From Treponema medium (GTDB lineage: Bacteria; Spirochaetota; Spirochaetia; Treponematales; Treponemataceae): 64,000 nucleotides of DNA. Positions 50,275 through 59,607 of this stretch are shown piece by piece (positions within the stretch are counted from its first letter, which is position 1; each line of letters starts with the position of its first letter). The stretch spans positions 2,542,001 through 2,606,000 of the forward strand of contig NZ_CP031393.1 in assembly GCF_017161265.1 (NCBI RefSeq). The letters run 5' to 3'. A program made the position numbers and the translations under genes. The notes beneath the pieces were generated by a model. The model worked only from the letters and a program-made list of their open reading frames with translations. It made no database searches and was not told the DNA's origin.

Positions 50275-51222
50275 TCACTTAGTTTTTATCTGAGAGAAAA
50301 TTTTTCTGAACACATTACTGCTCAATTTTTTCTTGAGGAATCCCAGCTTGGTTTCGGAAATAACAATAGCAACAAAAATGAAGGAACAGCCTATCAGCAG
50401 TGAAGCGGTTACCTTCTCATGCCAGAATGCAATAGCAAAAATAATACCGAATACCGATTCAAGGGAGAATATGAGCGCAGCCGTCGATGCCACAACCTCA
50501 CGTTGACCGATCGCCTGCAATATATTCGTAAGAGACATACAAATAACACCTAAATAAAGAACGGCGAAAATGGAATACCCATTCCAAACAATTTTAGTAC
50601 TGTCTTCAAAAAAATAAGTATATAAACCTGCATAGATGACACCAAAGAACAGGTTTCCGATCGTCAGCAAAATCGGATCCATGGTGTCAACATACCGCCC
50701 CAAGTACACGAGGTAGGCGGCAAAAATCACACTGCCTATCAGCGCGAGAAAATCACCGAGATTTAAACCGACATCGGAAGTTTTCAGAAGATCCGGCATC
50801 GAAATAAAACCGATACCGATAAGACAGATAACGGCCGCGATAATGTGATAGATGTTCGGTTTTCTTTTCCATACGAACCATGCAATAAACGGAGTGATAA
50901 CGCAATAGGTCGCAACCAAGAAACCGCACCGTCCCGGAGGACACCCAGCGGCAATCGAAAGATTTTGCATCAAATACCCGACAGTCATAAGAAGGCCGAG
51001 GAAAGCGCAAACGATAACGTACGAGCGTGACCAGTTTTTTAACCGTTTGATAAAAACCAGTAGCAATACAACGCCTCCGATGGCACACCGCATAAAGACC
51101 AAAAAGGCGGGAGGAAAATAGTCATTTGTACTGCTGATAGCCACAAAGGTCGTTCCCCAAAACAGTGCCGCAACAAAGAGCGCAATATATGCGCCGATCT
51201 CTTTTTTTGTAAGCTTACTCAT
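50275..51222 (-). CDS. DMT superfamily (EamA) transporter
   Basis: This 315-residue inner-membrane protein has ten hydrophobic helices in two EamA repeats. The N-terminal ALFVAALFWGTTFVAISSTN and the second-repeat LIFSLESVFGIIFAIAFWHE (the SLEPV-like motif) are characteristic. DMT exporters move amino acids, nucleosides or metabolites, and the substrate is unknown. It starts 3 bp after the stop of the 51226 gene, implying one operon with it and the UDG-like gene. Confidence 0.9.
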   Translation of the reverse strand: MSKLTKKEIGAYIALFVAALFWGTTFVAISSTNDYFPPAFLVFMRCAIGGVVLLLVFIKRLKNWSRSYVIVCAFLGLLMTVGYLMQNLSIAAGCPPGRCGFLVATYCVITPFIAWFVWKRKPNIYHIIAAVICLIGIGFISMPDLLKTSDVGLNLGDFLALIGSVIFAAYLVYLGRYVDTMDPILLTIGNLFFGVIYAGLYTYFFEDSTKIVWNGYSIFAVLYLGVICMSLTNILQAIGQREVVASTAALIFSLESVFGIIFAIAFWHEKVTASLLIGCSFIFVAIVISETKLGFLKKKLSSNVFRKIFSQIKTK

Positions 51223-51225
51223 AGG

Positions 51226-51681
51226 TTAATCCAGCCAATACACTTTATCGGGAGCTTGTTCTCGTAAAAAAATTTTTCGATATCGTTGAGAATGTTCCAC
51301 CCGTACGTCATCGGGAAAATATACATTATGCAAAAACCATACGGTATCCAAAAGATCTCCAAAGGAATCGGAGCAGGAATACCGGTAGTACAGCGGCGAC
51401 TCTTCAAGCAACGCACGCATCTCAAGATCATGCGTATGGTACGGATCGACTGCTTGCCGCAAATTACTCCGTAAGCCTCCGTACCATGCATGCGTAATCG
51501 CCAATAAATTGAGCCGCTTATGAGTATCCATATAATACAGCTCGTACATACCGGCGATTGCAGGAACGGAAGTCGTTATCTTATATTTATCCGCACGTGT
51601 TAAAGCTGTCCACGTCAGAGTATAATAGACATCGTTCTTGTCGTCTTCTTCTTTTATGATAATCGGTTTTAATTCAAGCAT
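51226..51681 (-). CDS. Hypothetical protein upstream of the DMT transporter
   Basis: This is a 151-residue cytosolic-looking protein I do not recognise. The segment VPAIAGMYELYYMDTHKRLN followed by AWYGGLRSNLR has a loose resemblance to the start of GIY-YIG domains but lacks the second YIG motif, so I do not assign it. It is rich in Tyr, Asp and His. It is the first gene of a probable three-gene minus-strand operon and has a promoter whose -35 box lies in a dispersed repeat. Confidence 0.6.
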   Translation of the reverse strand: MLELKPIIIKEEDDKNDVYYTLTWTALTRADKYKITTSVPAIAGMYELYYMDTHKRLNLLAITHAWYGGLRSNLRQAVDPYHTHDLEMRALLEESPLYYRYSCSDSFGDLLDTVWFLHNVYFPDDVRVEHSQRYRKIFLREQAPDKVYWLD

Positions 51682-51692
51682 ACTCTTAGGTT

Positions 51693-51721
51693 AGTATAGC
51701 ATATTCCGCTCTTTTTGAAAA
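51693..51721 (-). promoter_or_regulatory. Promoter of the 51681 gene within a dispersed repeat
   Basis: On the minus strand TTTTCA (51721-51716) and TATACT (51698-51693) are 17 bp apart, 12 bp before the ATG. The -35 box sits in the same repeat motif (ending tattttcaaaaag) that supplies the -35 of the hslV promoter. Confidence 0.6.
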
Positions 51722-51770
51722 TATGCGTATACCGTCTACTTGTTGCATCATCAGTAGTGCTGTTTTTTGT

Positions 51771-51799
51771 TTGACAGATGCGGAATTTGACGATATACT
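51771..51799 (+). promoter_or_regulatory. Promoter of the MalK/UgpC-type ATPase gene
   Basis: TTGACA (51771-51776) and TATACT (51794-51799) with an exact 17-bp spacer, 32 bp before an ATG preceded by aggagg. This is one of the strongest promoters in the window. Confidence 0.75.
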
Positions 51800-51831
51800 T
51801 TTTCTTATAGGATAATTTTTAGGAGGCCTTA

Positions 51832-52947
51832 ATGGCAAAAGTTGAATTGAAAGGTATCGGCAAGGTTTACGATGGAAACGTCCGTGCGGTAGAAAATGCC
51901 AATATCGTTATTGAAGATCAGGAATTTGTTGTATTCGTCGGACCGTCCGGTTGCGGTAAATCGACGACGCTCCGTATGGTAGCCGGACTTGAAGAAATCA
52001 GCGAAGGCGATTTGTACATAGACGGCGAACGCATGAACGACGTCCCACCGAAAGATCGTAACATCGCAATGGTTTTCCAAAACTATGCGTTGTATCCCCA
52101 CATGACTGTCTATGACAACATGGCATTCGGATTAAAGATACGCAAAGTCGATAAACAGGAAATTGAACGCCGCGTACACGAAGCCGCCCGCATCCTCGAC
52201 ATTGAAAAGTTGCTTGACCGTAAACCAAAGGCTCTTTCGGGAGGTCAACGTCAGCGTGTTGCAGTAGGACGCGCCATTGTCCGCAACCCTAAGGTATTCT
52301 TATTTGACGAACCGCTTTCAAACCTCGATGCAAAGCTCCGTGTCCAGATGCGTGCTGAAATTTCCGACTTGCACAACCGCTTAAAAGCGACAATGATTTA
52401 CGTTACGCATGATCAGGTTGAAGCGATGACTATGGGCGACAAAATCGTTGTTATGAAAGATGGAAAGGTACAACAAATCGGCTCGCCGCTCTATCTCTAC
52501 AACCATCCCGTCAATAAATTCGTAGCGGGTTTTATCGGCTCGCCGCCTATGAACTTCTTAAATGTTAAAGTAATAGAAAAAGACGGCGGTATCGCTATCG
52601 ATGAAGGTACCTTCGTCTTACAGCCTACTGAAGATCAGCAAAAACACTTAAAGAAGTACGTTGGTAAAAACGTATTCTTCGGTATTCGACCGGAAGATTT
52701 ACAGCTTGTTGCCGAAAGCGACGCCGCTAAAAACAGCATGACACTCAAGATAACCGTTAAAGAACCGCTCGGAGCGGAAACGCACCTCTATCTGGCGTCA
52801 AAGAACCAGCAGATCATCGCCCGTACATTCAACGCCGTCGAAGCGGGAATCGGAGAATCGCTTCACTTTGTTCCGAATATGGAAAAAGCACGTTTCTTCG
52901 ATAACGAAACGGAAGCAAATATCTGCGAGGACGTTCAAAAGCAATAG
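51832..52947 (+). CDS. Sugar ABC transporter ATP-binding protein (MalK/UgpC/MsmX type)
   Basis: This 371-residue ATPase energises carbohydrate ABC importers. Walker A GPSGCGKSTT, signature LSGGQRQRVAVGRA, Walker B FLFDEPLSNLDAKLR and switch His VTHD are intact, followed by the TOBE regulatory domain (VFFGIRPEDLQL). No permease or binding protein is next to it, and its own strong promoter and terminator make it a single-gene unit. It may therefore serve several importers, as MsmX does in Gram-positives; that is inference. Confidence 0.92.
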   Translation: MAKVELKGIGKVYDGNVRAVENANIVIEDQEFVVFVGPSGCGKSTTLRMVAGLEEISEGDLYIDGERMNDVPPKDRNIAMVFQNYALYPHMTVYDNMAFGLKIRKVDKQEIERRVHEAARILDIEKLLDRKPKALSGGQRQRVAVGRAIVRNPKVFLFDEPLSNLDAKLRVQMRAEISDLHNRLKATMIYVTHDQVEAMTMGDKIVVMKDGKVQQIGSPLYLYNHPVNKFVAGFIGSPPMNFLNVKVIEKDGGIAIDEGTFVLQPTEDQQKHLKKYVGKNVFFGIRPEDLQLVAESDAAKNSMTLKITVKEPLGAETHLYLASKNQQIIARTFNAVEAGIGESLHFVPNMEKARFFDNETEANICEDVQKQ

Positions 52948-53067
52948 GAGATTACATAGGCCGATCCATCCGGTCTATCGGACGGAGAGTTTAATCCCCT
53001 GTGGCTGTGCAGCGTATGCACTGCGTTCGGATTATTGATTAAATAATATTGTAAAAGTTTTTGAGAT

Positions 53068-53102
53068 AAAGCGCCGGAACATTCCGTTCCGGCGCTTTTT
53101 TA
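53068..53102 (+). terminator. Rho-independent terminator after the MalK/UgpC-type gene
   Basis: Arms aagcgccggaac and gttccggcgctt surround a 4-base loop and run into six T's, a classical terminator 120 bp after the stop. Upstream at 52961-52981 is a small hairpin ccgat...atcgg. The rest of the 52948-53248 spacer shows nothing else of note. Confidence 0.85.
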
Positions 53103-53248
53103 ATCAACAAGCCTGACGAAATCGTCAAGGTTTAAACGCTCCACATGAATAACCACCCTCAGTGTCTGATGCGCCTACCCTGCAATGTTGTTGTTACCCG
53201 TAGCTTGCAGGTTTTTCCCCAGCGTGATAGTATGCTGTCCATACATTT

Positions 53249-55003
53249 ATGATAAAGAAACGATTAATTACATTTTTGGCGCATTCAAAGCGCTACGTCT
53301 ATTTAAATGTTTTATGGCAATGGATTGCCCTTGTTTCGCAAATCGCAGCGGTATTTTTTATCGGGCGTCTTTTGGAAGCTTTATTCAAGGGTACGATTAC
53401 TTCAAAAGAGATGATTATGGCAGGCGCTGTTTTTATAGCGGCGCTTGCGGTTCGGGCTGTTGCAACAAAATATGCAACTCGCTATGCCTTTCTGGCAGGT
53501 CGGGACGTCAAAACTACCTTGCGGGATGCCCTCTACACAAAACTGCTAAAACTCGGAGCTGCCTATCGGGATAGCATCGCTACTTCGGAAGTAGTGCAGC
53601 TTGCCTCTGAGGGGATCGAACAGCTTGAAGTATACTTCGGTAGATACCTGCCTCAGTTTTTTTACAGTCTCCTTGCGCCGCTCACCCTTTTTGCGGTACT
53701 GGTGCCGGTCAGTTTTAAGGCGGCGGTCATTCTCCTCGCCTGCGTTCCCCTGATACCGATTTCTATTGTCGCAGTGCAAAAAATTGCCAAGCGGTTGCTC
53801 AGTAAATACTGGGGTACGTATGCAGAACTCGGCGACAGCTTTTTGGAAAACCTTCAGGGGCTGACGACACTAAAAATATATCAGGCAGATGAAGCAAAAG
53901 CTGAGGAGATGGACAAAGAAGCGGAACATTTCCGGCGCATCACGATGAAGGTACTCAGTATGCAACTCAATTCCATCACCGTTATGGATGTAGTTGCGTA
54001 TGGAGGAGCAGCCGCAGGTATCATTACGGCAGCATATCAATTTGCCGCAGGGGATATTTCGATTGCGGCGGCATTCAGCATTATCCTCTTGTCGGCGGAA
54101 TTTTTTATCCCGCTCAGACTGCTCGGCTCTTTTTTCCACATTGCAATGAACGGTATGGCCGCCTCGGATAAACTTTTCTACATCCTCGACTTACCCGAAC
54201 CTCCAGAAGCGCATGGCTCCATCGACCGTACCGCCGGTATCAGCATCCAAGACCTCTCGTTCTCTTATACCGAACGACGGGCAATCCTTACCGACATCAA
54301 CCTGACCGTTCCGCACGGTTCCTTTGTCGCCCTTGCAGGGGAATCCGGATGCGGCAAGAGCACGATTGCGGCGCTCCTTTCCGGTAAGCATAAAAACTAT
54401 ACGGGACGCATCCTGTTCGGTGCAGACGAACTGAAAACCATCGATGAACGCCATATCATGCAGCATATTACAGTCGTAAAACACAATGCGTATCTTTTTA
54501 AGGGAACCGTCGGGGATAATTTGCGGATTGCAAAGCCGAACGCCTCGGCTGAAGAAATGGCTGCCGCGCTCAAAAAAGTAAACCTCGCTGATTTCTTAGA
54601 TACGCAAAAAGGCTTAGATACCGAGCTGCAGGAAGGCGGTATGAATTTTTCCGGCGGGCAACGGCAGAGGCTTGCATTGGCACGCGCCCTCCTTTTCGAC
54701 AGCCCCGTCTATATTTTTGACGAAGCAACTTCCAATATCGATATCGAAAGCGAAGAGCGGATATTACAGATTATCCATGAACTGAAACAGACCAAGACGG
54801 TACTACTTATCTCACACCGATTGGCAAACAGTGTAGACACCGACTGCATCTACTTTATGGAACACGGGCGGATTACGGAAAAGGGCACCCATAGCGAATT
54901 GATGGCATTAGATGCCCATTATTGTGCGTTGTATAAAAGCCAGTCGGAGTTGGAACAGTACGGCAACGCTGCCGATAGTCAAACAGCACAGGAGGAGCGA
55001 TAA
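53249..55003 (+). CDS. CydD-like half of a heterodimeric ABC exporter
   Basis: This 584-residue protein has six membrane helices (residues about 15-310) and a C-terminal ATPase. Walker A is GESGCGKSTIAALLSG, signature MNFSGGQRQRLALARALL, Walker B VYIFDEATSNID, switch His LISHRL. FFIPLRLLGSFFHIAMNGMA is typical of the CydD group. In E. coli CydDC supports cytochrome bd and exports thiols, but no cyd oxidase lies nearby. The stop is followed directly by the partner gene ATG. Confidence 0.88.
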   Translation: MIKKRLITFLAHSKRYVYLNVLWQWIALVSQIAAVFFIGRLLEALFKGTITSKEMIMAGAVFIAALAVRAVATKYATRYAFLAGRDVKTTLRDALYTKLLKLGAAYRDSIATSEVVQLASEGIEQLEVYFGRYLPQFFYSLLAPLTLFAVLVPVSFKAAVILLACVPLIPISIVAVQKIAKRLLSKYWGTYAELGDSFLENLQGLTTLKIYQADEAKAEEMDKEAEHFRRITMKVLSMQLNSITVMDVVAYGGAAAGIITAAYQFAAGDISIAAAFSIILLSAEFFIPLRLLGSFFHIAMNGMAASDKLFYILDLPEPPEAHGSIDRTAGISIQDLSFSYTERRAILTDINLTVPHGSFVALAGESGCGKSTIAALLSGKHKNYTGRILFGADELKTIDERHIMQHITVVKHNAYLFKGTVGDNLRIAKPNASAEEMAAALKKVNLADFLDTQKGLDTELQEGGMNFSGGQRQRLALARALLFDSPVYIFDEATSNIDIESEERILQIIHELKQTKTVLLISHRLANSVDTDCIYFMEHGRITEKGTHSELMALDAHYCALYKSQSELEQYGNAADSQTAQEER

Positions 55004-56686
55004 ATGAATACACCGAAACGCAGAAGCGCCCTTTCTATTATGGGTTCGTTGATCACCCTTGTTCGTCCGCTGCTCCCCGTTATGCTGATTGCGATTACCG
55101 CAGGAGTGCTCGGATTTTTATGCGCAATCTTTATCACCATTCTCGGAGGCGAAGCTGTTATCGCTGCGATTTATGACAAAGTACCGATCGCGATCGGAAA
55201 GCCGTTCTTCGGATTAAGCCTTAAACAGATTGCTATAACGGTCATCATTCTTGCGGTTCTGCGGGGAGCGCTCCGCTACGGGGAACAATACTGCAATCAT
55301 TATATCGCGTTTAAGCTCTTGGCAATTATCCGGCATAAGGTGTTCAGTGCTTTACGGAAGCTGGCTCCGGCAAAACTTGAAGGGAAAGATAAGGGAAATC
55401 TGATTTCGCTGATTACCACCGACATCGAACTATTGGAAGTATTTTATGCCCATACCATTTCCCCTATCGTTATCGCAGCGCTGACATCCCTGTGTATGCT
55501 GATCTTTCTCGGCAGCCGCAGCCTCATTGCGGTACCGGTCGCACTTGCAGGGTATATTACAATCGGCGTGATTATTCCCCTGCGCAACGGCAAGCGAACA
55601 AGCGAACAGGGACTTGCTTTTAGAACCGAGTTCGGAAATTTGAACAGCTTTGTCCTTGAGTCCCTGCGCGGCTTGGAAGAAATTATCCAATACGGAGCGG
55701 GGGAACGTATCCGTACCGAGCTTCGGCGGCGGTCGGAAAGTCTTGGACAAAACGGGGAATATTTAAGCGTACAGGAAGCACGGCAGCGTATTTCAACGAA
55801 TACGGCAATCCTCTTTTTTACCTTTGCGCAGCTTTTTCTTTCTATTATATTCTTCCGGCAAGGAAGCATCGACTTTGCAGCCGCCGTAGGAATAACACTC
55901 GGCATGAGTGCCTCTTTCGGCCCCGTGCTGGCCCTTGCGCAACTTTCCAATAATTTACATCAAACGCTCGCAAGCGGCGACCGTATCCTCAGTCTGCTGG
56001 AAGAGCAGCCGCTTGTAGAAGAAATTCCCGCCGACGGCAAACCTCGCTCGTTTGAAGGTGCTGCGGCAGATCATGTTGATTTCAGCTACGGCAACGAACA
56101 GATATTGTATGATTACAGCGCGGTGATTCAAAAAGATACGATTACCGGCATACACGGCGCAAGCGGATCGGGTAAGTCTACCTTGCTTAAACTTCTGATG
56201 CGGTTTTGGGAAGTGCAAAAAGGCGCGATACGCATCTCCGGAGAGGACATAAAAACCGTCCCGACCGGAGCATTGCGGGCGATGGAATCCTGCGTTACGC
56301 AGGAAAGTCAGCTCTTCAAAGGCACTATTGCTGACAATATCAAAATCGGTAAGCTGGAGGCCTCGGAGGAAGAAGTCATCACGGCGGCACAAAAAGCTTC
56401 CATCCACGATTTTATTACCACCCTTCCCGATGGCTATAATACGCCGGTCGGGGAACTCGGCGACACCCTATCGGGCGGAGAAAAGCAGCGTATCGGACTT
56501 GCCCGTGCATTTTTGCACGATTCGCCGTTCCTTCTCCTCGATGAGCCGACCAGTAATTTGGATGCCCTTAACGAGCGTATCATCCTTAAATCGCTGAAGG
56601 AATCCGGCGCCGGAAAGACGGTTGTGCTCGTTTCGCACCGTAAGTCAACGCTGAATATCGCCGACACAGTTATCAATACACATTAA
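55004..56686 (+). CDS. CydC-like half of a heterodimeric ABC exporter
   Basis: This 560-residue protein has six N-terminal membrane helices and an ATPase with Walker A GASGSGKSTLLKLLMR, signature LSGGEKQRIGLARAFL, Walker B LLLDEPTSNLD and VLVSHRKS, where His is followed by Arg-Lys. The two ORFs abut with no gap and likely form a one-to-one exporter. Export of redox-active peptides such as glutathione or cysteine is a family inference. A three-hairpin element follows 8 bp after the stop. Confidence 0.88.
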   Translation: MNTPKRRSALSIMGSLITLVRPLLPVMLIAITAGVLGFLCAIFITILGGEAVIAAIYDKVPIAIGKPFFGLSLKQIAITVIILAVLRGALRYGEQYCNHYIAFKLLAIIRHKVFSALRKLAPAKLEGKDKGNLISLITTDIELLEVFYAHTISPIVIAALTSLCMLIFLGSRSLIAVPVALAGYITIGVIIPLRNGKRTSEQGLAFRTEFGNLNSFVLESLRGLEEIIQYGAGERIRTELRRRSESLGQNGEYLSVQEARQRISTNTAILFFTFAQLFLSIIFFRQGSIDFAAAVGITLGMSASFGPVLALAQLSNNLHQTLASGDRILSLLEEQPLVEEIPADGKPRSFEGAAADHVDFSYGNEQILYDYSAVIQKDTITGIHGASGSGKSTLLKLLMRFWEVQKGAIRISGEDIKTVPTGALRAMESCVTQESQLFKGTIADNIKIGKLEASEEEVITAAQKASIHDFITTLPDGYNTPVGELGDTLSGGEKQRIGLARAFLHDSPFLLLDEPTSNLDALNERIILKSLKESGAGKTVVLVSHRKSTLNIADTVINTH

Positions 56687-56693
56687 TAGAATA

Positions 56694-56820
56694 GACCTAT
56701 TCGATAACTGCGTTTTCGAATAGGTCGACGAGTTCTAAATCGCACAAATAGTACGATGCCTGAACATCGCAGTTCAAGGTAACCTGTTCAGAAGCGGAAG
56801 GTTCCAAACAGGTTACCTTG
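56694..56820. repeat. Three-hairpin intergenic element, copy 8
   Basis: Hairpin 1 gacctattcg/cgaataggtc (56694-56726) and the frame cgag...catcgc (56730-56770) match the copy at 6197 base for base over long stretches. The central stem has decayed (gttctaaatcg faces cgatgcctgaac). Hairpin 3 has 14-bp arms caaggtaacctgtt and aacaggttaccttg (56775-56820). It likely ends the CydDC-like transcript. Confidence 0.8.
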
Positions 56821-56886
56821 ACGAGGCGTGCATTTTCTTATAGAGTTTTTAGCTGTATGTAATTTTTCGAGTTTAGAGGTTCAAAC

Positions 56887-57912
56887 ATGAAAAAGCGTGG
56901 CGTAACTTTCTTGCTAATTTTAATGGGCTTCACTTTAAATCTATTTGCCGGTGAAAGATCCTTTATTAGAATTGTTGATCCTGCAGAAGAAGAGTGCTAT
57001 GCGTACGTCTATAACATCTATAATCAGAGTAATTTACTCGAAACGCAATATACCTTTAAGGGTGAAGTTTCTCCGGATTGCGTTTCTATTCGGGTCATTT
57101 GGTCATCAAAAAACGCGGAAAATATCGATGAATATTTGTATAACGGTTCAAAACCGATTGCCGGTGTTGATATTGAGGACTATATATTAACAAAATATAA
57201 ACCGGGCGATACAAAGTTTGTCTACAATGCCTCAGGAAAGTGGGAAAATTTAAAGTTCGGTTCAAATTACTATCGGTTTATTGCTACATTCCGTGACGGG
57301 CGCAAAAAAGCAGCATCGCTGACATTTTTCGTTCATGAAGGCGGAGCAGCCGAAAGGGGTAAGCCGGTTATTTATTTGTACCCGAAAAAAAAGCAAACGG
57401 TAAAGGTTTCTGTGGCTCCGCAAGGCGGTGTTACCGTTTCAATTCCGGAGATGGGTAAAGAATGGGAAGTCATTGCTTCGCCGGATGGAACGCTCTACGA
57501 TAAAAAAACCGCTAAAGAGTATCCGTATCTTTTCTGGGAGAGTCTTGACAACGGCAGTGCCGTTGATGTATCCGAAGGTTTTGTGATTAAAAGCAGTGAA
57601 TTACAAGCATTCTTTGAAGAAAAACTAACGATTTTGGGCTTAAACAAAAAAGAAATTGATGATTTTGTAGAATTTTGGATCCCGGAAATAACCAAATCCG
57701 GAAGACCGTATGTGTTCGTTCGTTTTCACACTCAGGAAATGATTGATGCTATGGCTCCGCTTAAGGTTAACCCGAAGCCTGATTCGATTATTCGTGTGTA
57801 TTTTGATCACAAGCTTCTTGATGAACCGATTACCGTAAAAGAACAACAGCTACAGTCTGCAAAGCGAAAGGGTTTTGCGGTTATTGAGTGGGGCGGGCGC
57901 CGGTATCGATGA
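56887..57912 (+). CDS. Secreted hypothetical protein with KPVIYLYP motif
   Basis: This 341-residue protein has a signal peptide (GVTFLLILMGFTLNLFA, cleaved near AGERS) and is probably periplasmic. An Ig-like N-terminal region is followed by GKPVIYLYPKKKQTVKVSVA and SIPEMGKEWEVIASPDGTLY, a recognisable domain of unknown function found in secreted proteins of several phyla. It overlaps the next gene, a lipoprotein, by 4 bp (ATGA). The pair is probably translated together and may act together at the cell envelope. Confidence 0.75.
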   Translation: MKKRGVTFLLILMGFTLNLFAGERSFIRIVDPAEEECYAYVYNIYNQSNLLETQYTFKGEVSPDCVSIRVIWSSKNAENIDEYLYNGSKPIAGVDIEDYILTKYKPGDTKFVYNASGKWENLKFGSNYYRFIATFRDGRKKAASLTFFVHEGGAAERGKPVIYLYPKKKQTVKVSVAPQGGVTVSIPEMGKEWEVIASPDGTLYDKKTAKEYPYLFWESLDNGSAVDVSEGFVIKSSELQAFFEEKLTILGLNKKEIDDFVEFWIPEITKSGRPYVFVRFHTQEMIDAMAPLKVNPKPDSIIRVYFDHKLLDEPITVKEQQLQSAKRKGFAVIEWGGRRYR

Positions 57913-59528
57913 AATTAGGATGGGGAGGCAGAATACCAGCGTACATCGCGGCATTTTTGTTTGTTGCTTGTTCGTCGGTTTCCGGCATAACCGGAGATAG
58001 CGGGGAAGCCGTTTCCAATGGAGTGGCACAAGTCGGCTATCAATACCGCAATGATGTAGGAATGTGGAAGCACCTCTATTCTTTTTCTACTGCATTTTTA
58101 ATTCCTGATGCAGTTCCTGCTTCCATAATGATACCCCATCATGACATCGCAATACCACAACAAAATGCGTTCTATAAAGCGCTTGGCAGAAAAATACAAC
58201 CGTCGGTTGTAGTGGTTATCGGACCTGACCATTTTGAAGGCGGAACCAATACGATTTCATTACCACACAATACTATTTTTACTGCTCCGGGAGGGAACGT
58301 TGCCGTTGATGAAGCCCTGATCTCAAGACTTTGTAACGATACGGCACTTTCAGCTGATGTAAGCCTTAACACAACAATGTGGATAAAGGATCATGCGATA
58401 TTCAGCCAAGTGCCGTTTATTAAAAAATATTTCCCTGACGCGAAAATAATGCCAATGCTTTTAAAGCAATGCGCAGGAGAAAGAAAGTTTGCGGTATTCG
58501 AAGCGCTGGGTAAGTGGCTTGCTCAAAATCTTCCCCCTGACGCACTCGTCGTTGCATCGGTTGACTGTTCGCACTATCAAATCCCGCGAATGACCAATCT
58601 GCATGATTGCGTAACCCGGGATATCATTCAAAACAATGAAAATCCGCTCTTTATTGAAGTAGACAGTCCCGAAACGATGATTTGCTTGAGAGCGTACAAT
58701 GCGACGCACAATTCCGACACACCGGTGTTAATTCATCGCACGTCAACCTATGACTTCATACCGGACGAAAATGTTATGTCAACTTCGCACCAATATTGGG
58801 CATTTTACCCGAGTGGAAACGAAGCGCGCATTGCAGATTTTCGCAAAGCGGTAAAAGCAACGTCCCAGCGTGCAGAATATACCGATTATGCAAAAACAAA
58901 AAACCTCACTATTCTTATCGGCGGCAGCGGGGATATCGGCGCAGGTATTCGGGACTACTGGGTGTGGGACAGGTATGCAACTGCAACCGATAAGGCGGAA
59001 CAGCTGTTGCGTAACGCAGCCGGAAATGAAGCGCGCTTTTTATCTGGCTTTGATGCTCTCATTTTTGATGTACCCAACGGTGAACGATACAGGCAAAGTA
59101 AACACGGCACCTGTCTGGTTATCAACAGCACAAGCAGTGAGATGCTTGAACGGGAAATTCCGCTAACGCCGAAAATGCAAAACAAGGTATCGATTCTCGT
59201 GGTGATTTGTTCGGCACAGCATCCGTTCCATCTTGAACGTTTTAAACAAAAGCTTTTTACCGAATACGCCTATGATGTGGTTGTTGCTCGGTATAATTCA
59301 GGTGAGGCGGATTCCGTTGCATATCTGCATAACGACGACGGCTCCCTTAAAGCAATAAATCTCGGTATTTGTGCCGCCGATGCTGCTATCCCGATACAGG
59401 GTACGTTACTGGCGATTAACTGGTATGCAGGGCAGCGTTCAGTACACCGGTTTGACTATGCAGCAAATGATGGAATCATCCCCGCAATGTATCAGTTTGA
59501 CATCGACGCTATAATGTCGACCCCTTAG
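57909..59528 (+). CDS. Lipoprotein with Memo-like domain fused to CapA-like C-terminal domain
   Basis: This approximately 539-residue protein has a lipoprotein signal ending FLFVAC (Cys about residue 25). Residues about 60-325 match the Memo/AmmeMemoRadiSam B fold: IMIPHHDIAIPQQNAFYKAL, VVIGPDHFEGG, VVASVDCSHYQIPR, giving the His/Asp/Cys cluster of the putative active site. Residues about 345-540 begin LTILIGGSGDIGAG and resemble CapA-type metallophosphatase domains without obvious full motifs. Memo proteins are normally cytosolic, so a secreted version joined to a second domain is unusual. ATG 57909 is preferred to 57888, which lacks a signal-peptide context. Confidence 0.75.
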   Translation: MKLGWGGRIPAYIAAFLFVACSSVSGITGDSGEAVSNGVAQVGYQYRNDVGMWKHLYSFSTAFLIPDAVPASIMIPHHDIAIPQQNAFYKALGRKIQPSVVVVIGPDHFEGGTNTISLPHNTIFTAPGGNVAVDEALISRLCNDTALSADVSLNTTMWIKDHAIFSQVPFIKKYFPDAKIMPMLLKQCAGERKFAVFEALGKWLAQNLPPDALVVASVDCSHYQIPRMTNLHDCVTRDIIQNNENPLFIEVDSPETMICLRAYNATHNSDTPVLIHRTSTYDFIPDENVMSTSHQYWAFYPSGNEARIADFRKAVKATSQRAEYTDYAKTKNLTILIGGSGDIGAGIRDYWVWDRYATATDKAEQLLRNAAGNEARFLSGFDALIFDVPNGERYRQSKHGTCLVINSTSSEMLEREIPLTPKMQNKVSILVVICSAQHPFHLERFKQKLFTEYAYDVVVARYNSGEADSVAYLHNDDGSLKAINLGICAADAAIPIQGTLLAINWYAGQRSVHRFDYAANDGIIPAMYQFDIDAIMSTP

Positions 59529-59564
59529 CAAATTGCCGTATAGCCCCTACTTCTCCATCAAGAC

Positions 59565-59598
59565 AACCTGTTCAGAAACGGAAGTTTCCGAACAGGTT
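59565..59598. terminator. Hairpin between convergent genes
   Basis: Arms aacctgttc and gaacaggtt enclose a second gaaac/gtttc stem and ggaa loop. It lies in the 79-bp gap between convergent genes, a bidirectional terminator position. It is the same hairpin as element copy 2 hairpin 3 and occurs alone also at 16591. Confidence 0.6.
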
Positions 59599-59607
59599 TA
59601 TTCTATC

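Noticed and set aside
53249-56686. Cytochrome bd assembly operon
   Set aside because: The ABC pair is CydDC-like, but no cydA or cydB lies nearby, so a respiratory role is not supported by context.
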